This document shows, piece after piece, positions 11,690 through 22,837 of a DNA stretch of 64,000 nt. The notes beneath the pieces are model-generated. The model saw only the letters and a program-made list of their open reading frames with translations, was not told where the DNA came from and did not search any database. The DNA lies in contig CANJKZ010000137.1 of the NCBI GenBank assembly GCA_947471745.1, forward strand, positions 3,674,001 to 3,738,000, read 5' to 3'. Every line of letters starts with the position of its first letter. Position 1 is the stretch's first letter. The DNA is from Closterium sp. Naga37s-1. Its lineage: Eukaryota; Streptophyta; Zygnematophyceae; Desmidiales; Closteriaceae. The translations under genes and the position numbers were made by a program.

Positions 11690-12082
11690 CGCGGACAGCC
11701 CTTCTTTTGTGAATGTGGCCAGCCAGTTATGCGACTTTTCAAATAGAGGGTTATGGAAAATACTCCTCACCTCCACATCAAACTGATGTTTCTCATCACC
11801 TCCGTTAGCTACGGCGTAAGCGGCAGGTCAACCTTTTTAGACCGTAGCTCTCGTGTCCTCGTCGTCAATTCTTGTAGATCGACCTTAGCGCGCCTTTCTC
11901 GAGCCCCCTTTTTCGCGGCTCCGTGGTGACTTTTAATCACGACTTGGACCGTTTTTAGACCATTCTCGACTCGCCATCCCTCTCCCAGGCTCATTACTAT
12001 CTCATACCATCCTCTTGCGCGCGTCCATCCCAGCCTCATCGCTTCCTTACTCCATTCCTCTCACGCGTCTCTCTTGTCGCCA
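11690..12082. promoter_or_regulatory. Divergent intergenic region DPH2 / PPR-like gene
   Basis: 393 bp between the DPH2 start (minus) and the first Met of the PPR-like presequence (plus). No TATA box or other motif stands out. It is assigned as a shared promoter region only because the two genes point away from each other. Confidence 0.35.
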
Positions 12083-13301
12083 ATGCTCCGCCTTACTGCA
12101 TCGAGGGCGGTTCTTCAATTCCCAGCCACGTCGCGTGCTTTCGTCATTTCCGCTAGAGTTACACCCCGCGCTTTCGTCATTTCCGCTAGAGTCACACCCC
12201 GCGCTTTCGTCACTCTGCTGCGGCCACATCGCGTGCATTAGTCACACCCGCTAGAGTCACGTCGCTGTCCTCGTGCCTCCGGCTCTGCAACCCGCTCGTT
12301 CCGCGAGACGGGCGATTCGCGACGCCCCGCCAACGGGAGTCCCCTAACGCGCCGCCGCGACAGCCGCTGGTACGACGAGTCGCGTCCTGGTAGTCGAGCC
12401 GCTTGCTGCTGCTCACGTAACCTCGAGATTTGACCTCCGCTCCTCCTGCTTGGCGGAAAGACACGCTTGAGGGGCAGGCCAACCCTTCCCCAACTCCTTC
12501 CCCTTTCCCCTTTCCCTCTACCCCCTTCCCGCTTCCCCCTTCCCCCTTCCCGCTTCCCCCTTCCCCCTTGCCCTTTTCCCCTTTTCCTTTCCCCCTTCTC
12601 TCCTCCCACCCTTCCCCCCTCTTCGTCCCCTTCTTTCTCTCCGTTCCCACCCCCTCCCCCTCCTCCTCCCCCTTCCCCCACGGCAGCGCGTGTTGTGCTC
12701 ATGGAAGAAGAAGGACACGCGGAACATCGGGGGGCGGCCCAACACTACCACCCCTTTATCCGATCTCCTTATCCCTCTCCCCTATCCCCTCCCCCCTCTC
12801 CCCGCGTGGCAGCGTGTATTCTGCTCATGGAAGAAGAAAGACACGCGGAACATCGGGGGGCGCGCCAATGCTCTCATTGCTGCTGTGAGTGAGTGTGTGT
12901 GTGCACGGCACGGGCACACATGCCCTCCCTCACTCACTCTTACCCTCACTATCTCGTTCAACCAACTTGATCAGTCAGTCAGTCATGTGTTCACGCCCTC
13001 ACGCACTTTCCCTCCCACCAATCCACGCACTCGCTCACTTCTTCCCCCACTTATTCGTGCAATCTGTCCTTTTTGTTCGTACTCGTTATTCCCATCTTCC
13101 TTTCACACCAATTACCGCCCCATCCAACTCCCTTCCTTCTGTACTCGTTATTGTCAGATCCGTGACGTGCCAGACAGCAAGGAGGACGTGTACAGAGCTC
13201 TCGACGCATGGGCGGCCTTCCAGCTCGACTTCCCCCTGCTGGCTGTGAAGCGAGCTCTTATGATGATGCAGCAGGAGGGCCAGTGGAAGCGAATACTGCA
13301 G
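12083..13301 (+). pseudogene. PPR-like organellar protein gene, 5' part only
   Basis: Three pieces support the model. (i) An ATG at 12083 opens a 52-residue frame beginning MLRLTASRAVLQFPATSRAF, rich in Arg/Ser/Ala with no acidic residues, typical of a mitochondrial presequence; it contains about three copies of a 35-36-bp unit (TPRAFVISARV). (ii) An exon-like segment CSWKKKDTRNIGGRAN occurs twice (12683-12743 and 12808-12871). (iii) A 48-codon exon at 13158-13301 (acceptor ttgtcag, donor GTGAGG) encodes RDVPDSKEDVYRALDAWAAF and AVKRALMMMQQEGQWKRILQ, which resembles the helical-repeat core of small plant PPR-superfamily proteins. The following exon is not found. A DNA transposon end begins just after the donor, about 13330, so the gene appears interrupted. 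The splice joining pieces i and ii is not resolved. Confidence 0.5.
12683..12871 (+). repeat. Tandem duplication of a PPR-gene exon segment
   Basis: Two about 61-bp near-identical blocks (12683-12743, 12808-12871) encode the same CSWKKKDTRNIGGR peptide. They are separated by a pyrimidine-rich spacer that resembles the sequence before the first copy. It is the same kind of exon duplication seen in the F-box and FemAB-like genes. Confidence 0.8.
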
Positions 13302-13329
13302 GTGAGGGGGAGAGGGTGGCATAGTTAGA

Positions 13330-14709
13330 TGCTATGGCAACATTGCTAATGAGAACTCGACGCATGGGCATTGTTATTGTTAGATCCCCACGCATCTTGT
13401 GGCGGTACCTCTCAGCGCTCACGCCCTTGAACGATATGTACTCTCTCACGGTTATGAACCCAGATGTCACCAGAGCTTCGAGATACTGGCACATGTAGTC
13501 CCAGCTGTTAGGTTGTTTGGGGATCTGGTGACCCTGCGCACCATCGAGACACAATGTTTCCGTTCATCAGAACGCGCTCCCGTATTAGCAACCAAGTGGG
13601 ATAGAATGAGCCATACTGTCTTTGCAGCATCTCACCTCCATGATTATCGTTTCGGCTTTGATGAGCGCCTGCCTAGACGCCTCCTGGTCCACCTCCGGAT
13701 GATCGCGTTTGCGCATGAGGTGCAATAACCTGCACGACGATATAGCCAACAGGTCAGATGAGGTCGCAGGACGTCACCGCTGAAAGGGGGTTGCACGGTG
13801 GTATATAGCGACTGTCACGCTTTAGTCCCGTCAAAGGCATCAGTAGTCTTGGCGTGGAGGGCGTCACTGTCGAATAGAATGAACTCCACAGGTGCGGCCG
13901 TCTGGCTTAAAATCCCGCTCGGGTTGGTTACCACCATCAAAGAATAGTGTTCCCTGCACAATTGAGGGGTCTTTGTTAGGCTGGGGCGACAGACGGGCTT
14001 ATAACAGCGGCGGGCAAAAGACGTACTTACCCGGCAAATATCGGGACGGCGATGTAATCGTACTCGAACACAGACGGGCCTGTGCACCTCCCAATCGGCT
14101 TCCCGTCAATCTTGGCATACGCATACGCCTTGCTGTCAAGGACCACCCATGATTTCCCGTTCGGACACCTTGGGTACCTGATGTTCAGGAGGCTGCACGG
14201 GTGCGAAGGGACAACGCACGATGAAAGTTTAAACGTTAAAGTCGGCATACCGTAGGGTGGCGACAAAGCAACCTGTAGGAGTATCGCCATCCAAAAACGT
14301 ACATGTTATGGAAATCGACGACCGCGTCCCCCAGATATTTCTTGTCGGCGAGCGTCAAGGCGTCGTGCGCATTCAATTGACAGCCCACACCCATGTGGTT
14401 ATACAGAGACACCGTCTTAAAAGTCGTTGAAGATGGTGCGTTCAGTAGAGCAGTCAGCGCGTCATTCGGCGCGGGCTCTTCTTTGACGCATGGCAGCCGC
14501 GAGCCCCATGCGGAAACCGACGCGGCCACTGCGGCCTCCGTATTCGTATCCCCCTGCTGGAGTTCACGCGAGCGCAGCCGCTTGTTGCTCAGCGATTCCG
14601 GGATCGTGGTGTTATCCCGCCGCGCCGCTGCCGGTGGCCTACGCGATGTCATGGCTTGTGGACTATGGAGGCCGCGTTTAGAGGCCTGGGCTTTGGTTCG
14701 CGGTACCAT
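13330..14709 (-). CDS. Ulp1-like (C48) cysteine protease of a DNA transposon, catalytic Cys not visible
   Basis: A multi-exon minus-strand gene from the ATG at 14709. Exons join in phase through GT-AG introns. Exon 1 ends DAVVDFHN before GTACGT. Later exons give ILLNIRYPRCPNGKSWVVLD, GPSVFEYDYIAVPIFAG, EHYSLMVVTNPSGIL, FILFDSDALH, a helical stretch DHPEVDQEASRQALIKAE, and HQIPKQPNSWDYMCQYLEAL. This order matches Ulp1/SENP proteases: His in EHYSLMVV, Asp in LFDSD, the oxyanion Gln in PKQPNSWD. The Cys-Gly expected straight after WD is absent: the text goes WD-YMCQYLE where the family has DCG-x-YxC. It looks like a three-residue in-frame loss. The reading frame then runs into antisense PPR exon sequence, so the 3' end is lost. 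Such proteases are common passengers of plant DNA transposons. The substrate would be SUMO-like, by family only. Confidence 0.7.
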
Positions 14710-15068
14710 GGCTACTACGAGTTCGTGAGAGAGGCCGAAACCCTAGTGTGGCAAGAACTTAACTGTCGGGCTGTAGTGCGACTGAAGCGTTTATACACTC
14801 CACCAGTCACCTTCGGGTACAAATATCGGATTTGCTCAGACGACGGAGACCCAGGGTCAGATCGCGATTCTAGAATGTGGATACCACCATGGCGGTTCGT
14901 GATTGGCAGCGGGTTCCAGCCATATTTGACACTTGTCACAGTGCAATTGAGCCGAGATTACTGTACCCTCGTCAGCATGCACAGCCGAGACTATGCGGAA
15001 CCTTTATACACTCAATTGTGCAGCCCTTATCGGGACGACATATGTCCCGTTATGAACATAACCAAATG

Positions 15069-15480
15069 CGATTAAAGCTCGCGTCTCAAATTTCACCCTT
15101 CCGACCAAGTGTTAAACGCTTGGGATCCGGTAACAGCTGGGTTTGTCGCAAAGCACACCAAGGCAAGGGGTGGTTTGGGAAGGTTGGTTGGGAGAGGTTT
15201 GAAACAGGGCCTCGTTCCAGGCAAAACCAAACCGAAGGGAAACAACGTTGCAAAGTTGGTTGGGACAGGAATACGACAACGCAGGTTGGGAAACACACCT
15301 GCACGAACCAATCTACAGGTGTACAGAAAAACGTGCGACAACAGAGGCATCGTCGCACACTTCCCCGTGCAAACCAAGCATTTACAGCTCTCAGAATTAT
15401 GAGACTCAGAACTCTCAACTTTGACAAAACGGTTCGTGTAGGCACCAGTTCAAGTGTTTTACCAGCCATATGCCACGTCT
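15069..15480 (+). repeat. Transposon subterminal region, left partner
   Basis: It starts with ATTAAAGCTCGCGTCTCAAA, continues AAGTGTTAAACGCTTGGG and is followed by many GGTTTG/GGTTGG motifs. The reverse complement of 20700-20960 carries the same order (TTAAAGCTCGGGTCTCAAAT, GGTTTAACACC, then repeated AGGTTTG). It is therefore one half of an inverted pair and probably the end of the element that carries the Ulp1-like gene. Confidence 0.6.
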
Positions 15481-16040
15481 TTTAGTATAGCTAGCCTTGA
15501 AAACTCAGTCGCGATCATGATGTAGGGGAAACCGTGCGCCTATAGACCTTGGCGCATTCCGTGACCCGCATTCTCTAAGCCCGAACACGGGAAAATCATC
15601 AAATTTAGCGTGTCCAATCCCCACCTTCGTCCTCTCCTCGCCAAAAACTGCCGGCGTGGGGTTCATCGCCATTCATCAACCGCCCTTATTAGGTGAAAGG
15701 GGAAGGTCGCAGTAGCATGAAGGGTGGAAAGGACGATAGGGACGAGCCAAACGCGGCAAACGCGGCAATGGGGCGATATCACCGAAGTCGCGGGACTAAG
15801 GCCCGCCGAGACGCGGGAAAGGTGTGTACCCTGCCGGTGAGCGCGCGCACACCTCCCTTCAAGGGGCGCGCACCCAGCTGTAAGCAGCGCGCACACCGCA
15901 AGCAGCTGAGTGCGCCCCGCTGTAGGCATCACGCGCCACCTGAGCCTCAGCGCTCGCCCCGCTATAGGCATGAGGCGCCTCTTTAGCATCAGCGCGAATG
16001 CGCCTGTAATCTCACGCGCCATTCGTCACGTAATCGCGCA
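15481..16040. other. No gene recognised
   Basis: GC-rich, with several overlapping frames, none resembling a known protein. Around 15830-15990 the motif CGCGCACxCC/CCGCTxTAGGCAT recurs imperfectly. Confidence 0.4.
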
Positions 16041-17310
16041 TGGTGCGGGTATGTCAAGCACTACATGAGAGGGGGGAGGAGGAGAGGACAGAGGGGGGGA
16101 GAAGGTGCGCTGAGAGGGGGGAGGAGGAGAGGACAGAGGGGGGGAGAAGGTGCGCTGAGAGGGGGGGAGACCCGGTGCTACCCCTCCTATCCCCCCCTGC
16201 TTCTCCTCCTTTCCCCCCGGTGCTACCCCTCCTTCCCTGCTTCCCCCCATCCCCTTCCCTGCTTCCCCCCATCCCCTCCCCTTCTTCCCCCCATCCCCTT
16301 CCCAGCTTCCCCCCATCCCCTTCCCTGCTTCCCCCCATCCCCTTTCCTGCTTCCCCCCATCCCCTGGCACCCGCACTCTCACTCTCCTTTCCTCCCGCAC
16401 TCTCTCTCTCCGTCCTCTCCCACTCGCACTCTCCTTCCCCCCACCCTCTGCCCAGTTGTCACCTGCCCTCCCAATGCCTGCCTTTCCCTCCCTGCCCTGC
16501 GCTTTCCTTCCCCATCCCTTCTCAACCCTTCCCTTCCTTTTCATGCCCTCCCCTTCCCCCTCACTCCTCACCTTCCACCCTCTAGTTCCCATGCACGTGC
16601 ACCCATCACTGTCTCCCCATACATTATTTCATCATGTGCGCTTGCTTGTGTTCCCTTGCAGTTGTTCCCTTGGCACCTCACACCACCTCCCCCATGTTCA
16701 TTCACACAATTCTTTCTGCCTACTCCACTCCCCTAATTTTCAGTGGTGAAGCAGAAGAGCAAGCTGAGGCGCAGCTAAAGCTAGTCCATGCTTTACACCG
16801 TACCACCACCTGTTTCTTGTGTGTTGTATGCAATCATGTTCTGCGGGGGGGAAGGAGGAGAGGACAGAGGGGGGAAGGAAGGGTGATATACCAGTTTGCG
16901 ATAAATTCCCCTAATTTCCCCCCAATCCCCCCTCCGCTCCCTCTCATTCCCCCCTCTGCTCCCTGTCATTCCCCCCCCCCCTGCTCCCTCTCATTCCCCC
17001 CTCTGCTCCCTCTCATTCCCCCCTCTGCTCCCTCTCATTCCCCCCTCTGCTCCCTATCATCCCCCCCCCCCCCCCTGTTCCCTCTCATTCCCCCCTCCGC
17101 TCCCTCTCATTCCCCCCTCTGCTCCCTCTCATTCCCCCCTCTGCTCCCTATCATCCCCCCCCCCTGTTCCCTCTCATTCCCCCCTCTGCTCCCTGTCATT
17201 CCCCCCCCCCTGTTCCCTCTCATTCCCCCCTCTGCTCCCTCTCATTCCCCCCTCTGCTCCCTCTCATTCCCCCCTCTGCTCCCTGTTATCCCCCCCTCCG
17301 CTCCCCATAA
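16040..17310. repeat. Purine/pyrimidine simple and tandem repeats
   Basis: Three blocks are seen: two and a half copies of a 45-bp GAGAGGGGGGAGGAGGAGAG-type unit at 16066-16168 (a relative recurs at 16845-16875), a 21-bp unit CTTCCCCCCATCCCCTTCC-like at 16230-16370, and a roughly 22-bp unit CTCATTCCCCCCTCTGCTCC at 16925-17300. A possible 3' exon (VVKQKSKLRRS then stop) follows a polypyrimidine-CAG at about 16740, but nothing ties it to a gene. Confidence 0.7.
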
Positions 17311-17655
17311 ATTACAGCTCTGCTTTCCCATCAATTCCCCTACTGCACCAGGTCAATACAGAACCCCCTCTGCTATAAAATAATTTCCCCTTGTGCTCCC
17401 CATCAATTTACTCACTCCTTCCCCTCATTTCCCCCTTTCCCTCCCCTCCTTTTCAGCCTCCCTCTTCTCCAGCTGCTTCAGCCTTGACACTCAGGATTTT
17501 GTCAGAACTGGTCCGCCACGCATGAATTTTGTTAAGCTTTAGCTATTAAATAGTACCGGTTTGACAAGTACCCATGACATGTATCAATGTTGGATGCTTC
17601 TTTATAAAAATCACTTCAGTGTTTAGGATACTGAACTGAGCCATTCAGTTGATCA

Positions 17656-19903
17656 CTACAAAGAAGTGCAACAAAGGTTTCCAGACAAGTCACCTTGCCT
17701 TCCAGACACAGCAGGTGCAGCAGAGGCAGCGAGGGAGGAGGGCAGGCCATAGCTGCCCTGGCGCCACCCACCCCCCACCTGCACCACACGCATCGCCTCA
17801 TACCCCGCCACTGCCCACTCCCCCTGCACGCCCTGACTTGAACCAACTGCGCCCCCCACTGCCTTCTCGCCTCCACTGCCAGCATCTGCATCAGCAGGCT
17901 TTGTGTGTGGCGGCAGTGGCAGGAGGGCTGTTGCTTGTGTGCGACCAGGTGCGATGGCGGAGAGGGACGTCCACAAGCAGATGGACGAGAGGGCGTATGG
18001 CGGCGTGAAGGCGGGTGGGGGTGGTGAGGTGAGGGTGAAGGAGGGGGGAGTGGCTGGTAGCAGCGGCTGCAGATTCCACTGCACAAATGGGTTCAGAGCG
18101 GTGCAGTTGGTGTACGGCTCTCCTGAGGGAGAAGGATGGGGACAGGAGGGCAGGAAGAGGGATGGGGTAGAGTGGAGATGAGAGGGGAAAGGGGAGACAA
18201 GATGAGCACTCAGAAATAGAGCACAGAATCAAGGCAGAGGGTAATCAAGTGGAGGCGAGGAGGCGGGCAGCGAGCAGCAGCGAGTGGCCCACAAGCGCTA
18301 CTGAAGCATCCACCCTGCTTCATCCCCACCTCTCACCTTCCCCACTGCCCTGGGAGCGGCTCTATAACCCCCCCCTCCCGCCCCTTCCCACTGCTCAGCA
18401 CCCTGTCCTCCTTGTGTTCTGCCACTAAGCAGTGGCAGCAGGCAATCATACATCATGGTGATAATCAAGCACAAGGAATTCACCCACTCAGCTCGCACCC
18501 ACACCACCATCCTTCCAAAACCCATGCCCCCTCTCCCCTCCTTGGCCTGCCCGCCGCGCATGCTCCTCCCACACTATCTGAACCGCCTTGGGGTTGGCCC
18601 CCGCTGCTTCTACCTCTGCTGGCTCTATTCCCTGGTGTGCAAGTCATCTCACTGCCTCCCACTGCTGCTTGGTCACTGCATTGTGTAATGGAGTCCCTGG
18701 GGGAGGGCAGAGGGCGGAGGGCAGAGAGCGGGGGGCGGATGGTGGATGAGAGAAGGCGGAGGGATACAAAGAGGAGGAAAGCGGCTCTGGAAGCAGATGC
18801 AGAGCCAGAGCAATTCAAGCGGGGTGCAGAGGGCACCGCAGGGTAGAGCGCATGAAGGCAAGAGGGCTAAGAAGCTGGGTGGAGAAAGAAACGAGCGAAG
18901 CACTTTCTACCGTTCTTGCATTGAACCAATCATGGCACTCACAGCCGCAAGGCACTCACAGCCGCCAGGCACGCACAGCCGCCAGCAGGCACATGCAGTC
19001 CACGTGGCCGCCATACGCCGCCACGTGCAGTGGCGTGGTGGCGTTGCGCGTGCTGCACACCCCCGCTGGCATGCCCATGCGCAACAGCGCCTGCAGCTGC
19101 AGGCACATGCATGGGAGAACGGCGGGGAGGGAGAGAAGCGGGCAGCAGGGTGAGTGCGGTCCATGCCTGCGACATTATTGAAGGTGCATGTGAGTGCAGG
19201 CACGTGGACGGGGAGGGATGAGTGCACACGCGTGATGGACGGTGGGTTCAGAGAGTGTTGAGCGGGCTGCATGGCTGTGCTGCATGGGTGAGAGCTGGTG
19301 CATGGCTGTGCTGCATGGGTGAGAGCTGGTGCATGGCTGTGCTGCATGGGTGAGAGCTGGTGCATGGCTGTGCTGCATGGGTGAGAGCTGGTGCATGGCT
19401 GTGCTGCATGGGTGAGAGCTGGTGCATGGCTGTGCTGCATGGGTGAGAGCTGGTGCATGGCTGTGCTGCATGGGTGAGAGCTGGTGCATGGCTGTGCTGC
19501 ATGGGTGAGAGCTGGTGCATGGCTGTGCTGCATGGGTGAGAGCTGGTGCATGGCTGTGCTGCATGGGTGAGAGCTGGTGCATGGCTGTGCTGCATGGGTG
19601 AGAGCTGGTGCATGGCTGTGCTGCATGGGTGCAGGCGGGGAGGCAGGTGAGACTGACCACGGGGGAGTCACCATTCCGAGCAGCCACATGCATGGCGGTC
19701 CAGCCCCACTTGTCCACCACGCCACTCAGCCCCTCTGCTGACTCCACCCCGCATGCCCGCACCACATGCCACAGCCCCTGCCCCTCCTCCTCCCCACCAC
19801 CCTCACCACTAGTACATCCCCTCCCCCATGCACTCACCTCCCTGTCAAAAGGGACGACGTCTCTCTTCCCCCTCCTCGGGCAGCACCTGCTCTCCCCCTC
19901 CAT
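17656..19903 (-). CDS. Ankyrin-repeat protein gene (partial model)
   Basis: The minus strand shows ankyrin repeats split by introns. An exon at about 19786-19665 encodes GLWHVVRACGVESAEGLSG and VVDKWGWTAMHVAARNGDSP; an exon at 19107-18931 encodes ALLRMGMPAGVCSTRN and ATTPLHVAAYGGHVDCMCLL. Both have the TPLHxAAxxGH core. A further exon starts at 18122 after cttctccctcag (EPYTNCTALNPFVQWN) and ends with a stop at 17656. An upstream exon ending PRRGKRDVVPFDRE|GTGAGTG near 19841 may hold the start. Ankyrin repeats mediate protein-protein contact; partners are unknown. The intron between the two ankyrin exons is filled by a 31-bp minisatellite. Exon content of 18200-18900 is unresolved, so the gene could be degenerate. 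Confidence 0.5.
19269..19640. repeat. 31-bp minisatellite in an ankyrin-gene intron, 12 copies
   Basis: Twelve almost identical 31-bp units beginning GCATGGCTGTGCTGCATGGG then TGAGAGCTGGT. Because 31 is not a multiple of 3, all frames stay open and give meaningless MQHSHAPALTH peptides. It lies between the two ankyrin exons. Confidence 0.95.
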
Positions 19904-19929
19904 TCCCCCTCCCCATCAACCCGCGCCTT

Positions 19930-20560
19930 ATTCCGCCCACCCCTAATCTCCTTCCGCCCATCCCTGATCTCATTCCGCGCTTCCCTAATCTCATTCCGCC
20001 CTTCCATAATCTCATTCCATCATAACTACTCGCATTTCGCCCATCCGCAATCTCATTCCGCTCTTCATACTCTCATTCCGCCCTTCCTACTGTCATCCCT
20101 CCCTTCTTAATCTCGTTCCGCCCTTGTTCCTCTCATTCCGCCCTTCTTCCTCTCATACCGCCCTTTTTCCTCTCATTCCGCCTTTCTTCCTCTCATTCCG
20201 CCTTTCTTCCTCTCATTCCGCACTTCTTCCTCTTATTCCGCCCTTCTTCCTCATTCCGCCCTTCGTCCTCTCTTTCCGTCCTTTTTCCTCTCCATCCGCC
20301 GTTCTTCCTCGCATTCCGCCCCTCGTTCTCTCATCGCGCCCTTCATCCTCTCATTCCGCCCTTCTGCCTCTCAATCCGCCCTTCTTCATCTCACACCGCC
20401 CTTCCAACCTGTTTTCGACGTTCCAAATCGCATTACGCAAACCCTAAACTCATTCCGCACATCCCTACTCTCATTCCGCCCGTAGTAGTCGCAATCTGCC
20501 CTTCCTAATCTCAATCCGCGTTTTCCACTCTAAATCCGCCCATCCCGTCTCTCATTCCCG
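19930..20560. repeat. Degenerate ~20-bp CTCATTCCGCCCTTCTTCCT repeat
   Basis: About 30 imperfect units with consensus CTCATTCCGCCCTTCTTCCT, decaying toward both edges. No coding sense. Confidence 0.85.
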
Positions 20561-20699
20561 ATCAAGGAAGATGCTCTCATACTAATCGTAAACGGGGGAA
20601 ATAATGCTTAGCTGGCTTTCTATTTCGGTGTTACTACGGCTCAGCGACGGGAGTATGGTTGCTTGGCGTGGGCACTCATTTTCTGACTTCACACTTCTG

Positions 20700-20960
20700 T
20701 CAACCTCAAAACGTGATTGCGTCGCCAGGGTGGGTCGCATAGTTCTCAATCAGACGCAAACCTGTCCCCCAAGGCTCGTCTTACACCCAAACCTGCCCAC
20801 CCAGGTTTGTTTTGGCCTTGATTGTTGGGGAGTTCGCTGTGTTCTTTTCACCCTCTCGTAAAAACTTTCGTCATTCGTTACCCAATCACGGACGGGCAAA
20901 CCCAACTAGGTGTTAAACCTTTGGAAATTTGAGACCCGAGCTTTAACAGCGATGTAACAT
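20700..20960 (-). repeat. Transposon subterminal region, right partner
   Basis: The reverse complement matches the order of motifs at 15069-15480 (TTAAAGCTC, GTCTCAAATTT, TTTAACACC, several AGGTTTG boxes). It lies upstream of the transposon genes that start at 21477 and probably marks that element's left end. Confidence 0.6.
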
Positions 20961-21476
20961 TTCGGCCACTCACCTTGACGCGGATGGATTTATTTCGACT
21001 TCGTTTCAGTTACACCATTGAATTATTGTCGAACACTGAACGTACCGACGATGAGTGGAGCATCCAAAATAAATGATGTAGATTGATGTTTAGGGCGATG
21101 CGGCGTGAAAGTTCCTAAATAGTAGAACTATATCAGCCAATGTAACAGTGTACCGACGTACGCATTCATGCGCACAATATCTCGGAACCCCAACTGACCC
21201 GGGCATATACTATACAGGGTACGGAAAGGTCACTAACAGATTAGCTTTCAGGGCACAAACATGTGGTTTCAAGCGTGCACAACCGTGGTAGCCTATGAGG
21301 TGTACCCACGTCATTGCGCAATCAGTAGCTTATGTGGCCAATCCACGCCTGTCAGGGCAAAGAGGGAGTGGCCAGCTGGCGCCGATGCTTTTCAGAAGCT
21401 AGACTCACTCATTGTCAATTAGCAGCTACATTGGACGCTGTACCCGCCAAACCTACCGGCTATATCATATGCCGCC

Positions 21477-22837
21477 ATGTGTAGCAGACGCCACTTTACT
21501 TCCATGGCCGCTCTAAAGGATCTCTTGTCGCGCCTTGGCGCACCTCCCAGCGACGTCTACATATTTGTAGAGGTTTCTCTCCTACCTGCTCTGCAGCCAT
21601 ACCTGCATCCGTTCGTCGGGCGCAATGGGAATGTGTCTATCAGCCTTCTCTATTCCGCAGACGGCGCGCATCGCTTCAGGCCCATTGTAGTGAGCTCCGA
21701 TCGGGAGCCACTGAGGCTGGGCCACGATGTCAGTGGCGACGAGTGGGCATATATCCGCCGTACTCGGTCCGGCCGCATAACCCCCCAGGTAATGGCGAAA
21801 TGTACTAGAGATGACACGCAAAAATGTCTCCTATGTATGGACTCAAGACGTTGGTGCTCAATATATGTCTCTGTGATACTCTATGTTGTTACGTGCAGCT
21901 TTTCACGCAGTTCATGCTAGGCCTCAACGCTGCGAAATTTGCAGAGGACCGTGACATCGTCGTCCTTGTGTCCTCGCGTAGGCACAAGCTCACTTGGGGA
22001 GAGGGCAAGCGAGAGCCGAGTGGGCCCTTCATGGTGCACCACCTAACCCATACTCGCATTGTGCAGCTTCATGATACTGTACCAGACGTGGGGAACCCCG
22101 TCGTGCAGGGCATTGTCACGTTCTTCAGGTCCGAATTCCGCACAATGTGGGTGGACCACCAGACTCGCTTCATGAGGCGCGTGCCTCCAGCTTGGGTGTG
22201 GACCAGCAACTCTCCATCGGCCGCGAACACGTTGCAGTGGACATACCAGGCACTGTGGGGGGTGGCGACATCTCACATTCAGCTCGCGTTTTGGCGCACT
22301 GGGTGCGTCCCGGATGAGTGGCTGCCTCGGCTTCACGCGATCAACCGCGACCTGCATGTCGAGGTTGTGGAGCAGCTCGTCGCTAGCCTCACGGGCCTGC
22401 AGAGGAGGCTGGACCAGTTGGACATCCCCGACTGCGTGATGGAAGCATTGGACTACGCAACTTGGGATGACACCATGGACGAGGATACGGCCGAACGTGT
22501 TCCTGAGCCGGTCATCCGTCGGATTGATGATTCAAGCAGTGTCGGCCGCGTCTCATGGGACGACAGGACTCGCCGCCGGTTCATGCGTATGGCATCTGAT
22601 GCGTACACAAGGCTTGCTAGCGCGACGGGAGTAGCTCCGAGTGTCGTCGTCACGCTTAAGCGCTTGGGGAACCCGGACCTCGTTGACCGACTGTTGCGCA
22701 CACCAGAGAAGAAGGTTAGGAAGCATTCATACGCGCCTTCCTCGTCCATGTCTTCCACGGCCAGCGAGGAGATATGCTTCAACTCCCCAACGGCATCCCT
22801 GTCTAGCGTGCATGGGGATATTGAGTATGGGATGTAG
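21477..22837 (+). CDS. Unrecognised transposon-borne protein I (416 aa)
   Basis: Two exons, 21477-21788 and 21899-22837, separated by a 110-bp GT-AG intron (ccag|gtaatgg ... tacgtgcag). Both are phase 0 and give 416 residues. The N-terminal part includes MAALKDLLSRLGAPPSDVYI and LSADGAHRFRPIVVSS-like strands. The second exon has RDIVVLVSSRRHKLTW, a Trp-rich region (WTYQALWGVATSHIQLAFWR), a basic/helical stretch and a Ser-rich end (SSSMSSTASEEICFNSPTAS). No membrane segment or signal peptide, and no family recognised. It is the first gene inside the element, in the same orientation as the transposase. Confidence 0.6.

Noticed and set aside
14656-15075. 139-codon plus-strand ORF beside the Ulp1-like gene
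   Set aside because: Kept out as a gene: no family resemblance, no splice support, and it lies in the presumed promoter and subterminal part of the transposon.
16634-17383. Pro/Ser-rich 249-codon ORF
   Set aside because: Frame through the 22-bp pyrimidine repeat; no conserved sequence.
19269-19640. CRISPR-like array
   Set aside because: Regular repeats but no spacers, inside a eukaryotic intron. The same holds for the 25-bp array at 53661-54173.
18907-19903. MQHSHAPALTHAAQPCTSS repeat protein
   Set aside because: Translation of the 31-bp intronic minisatellite in all frames; only the ankyrin text at its edges is real.
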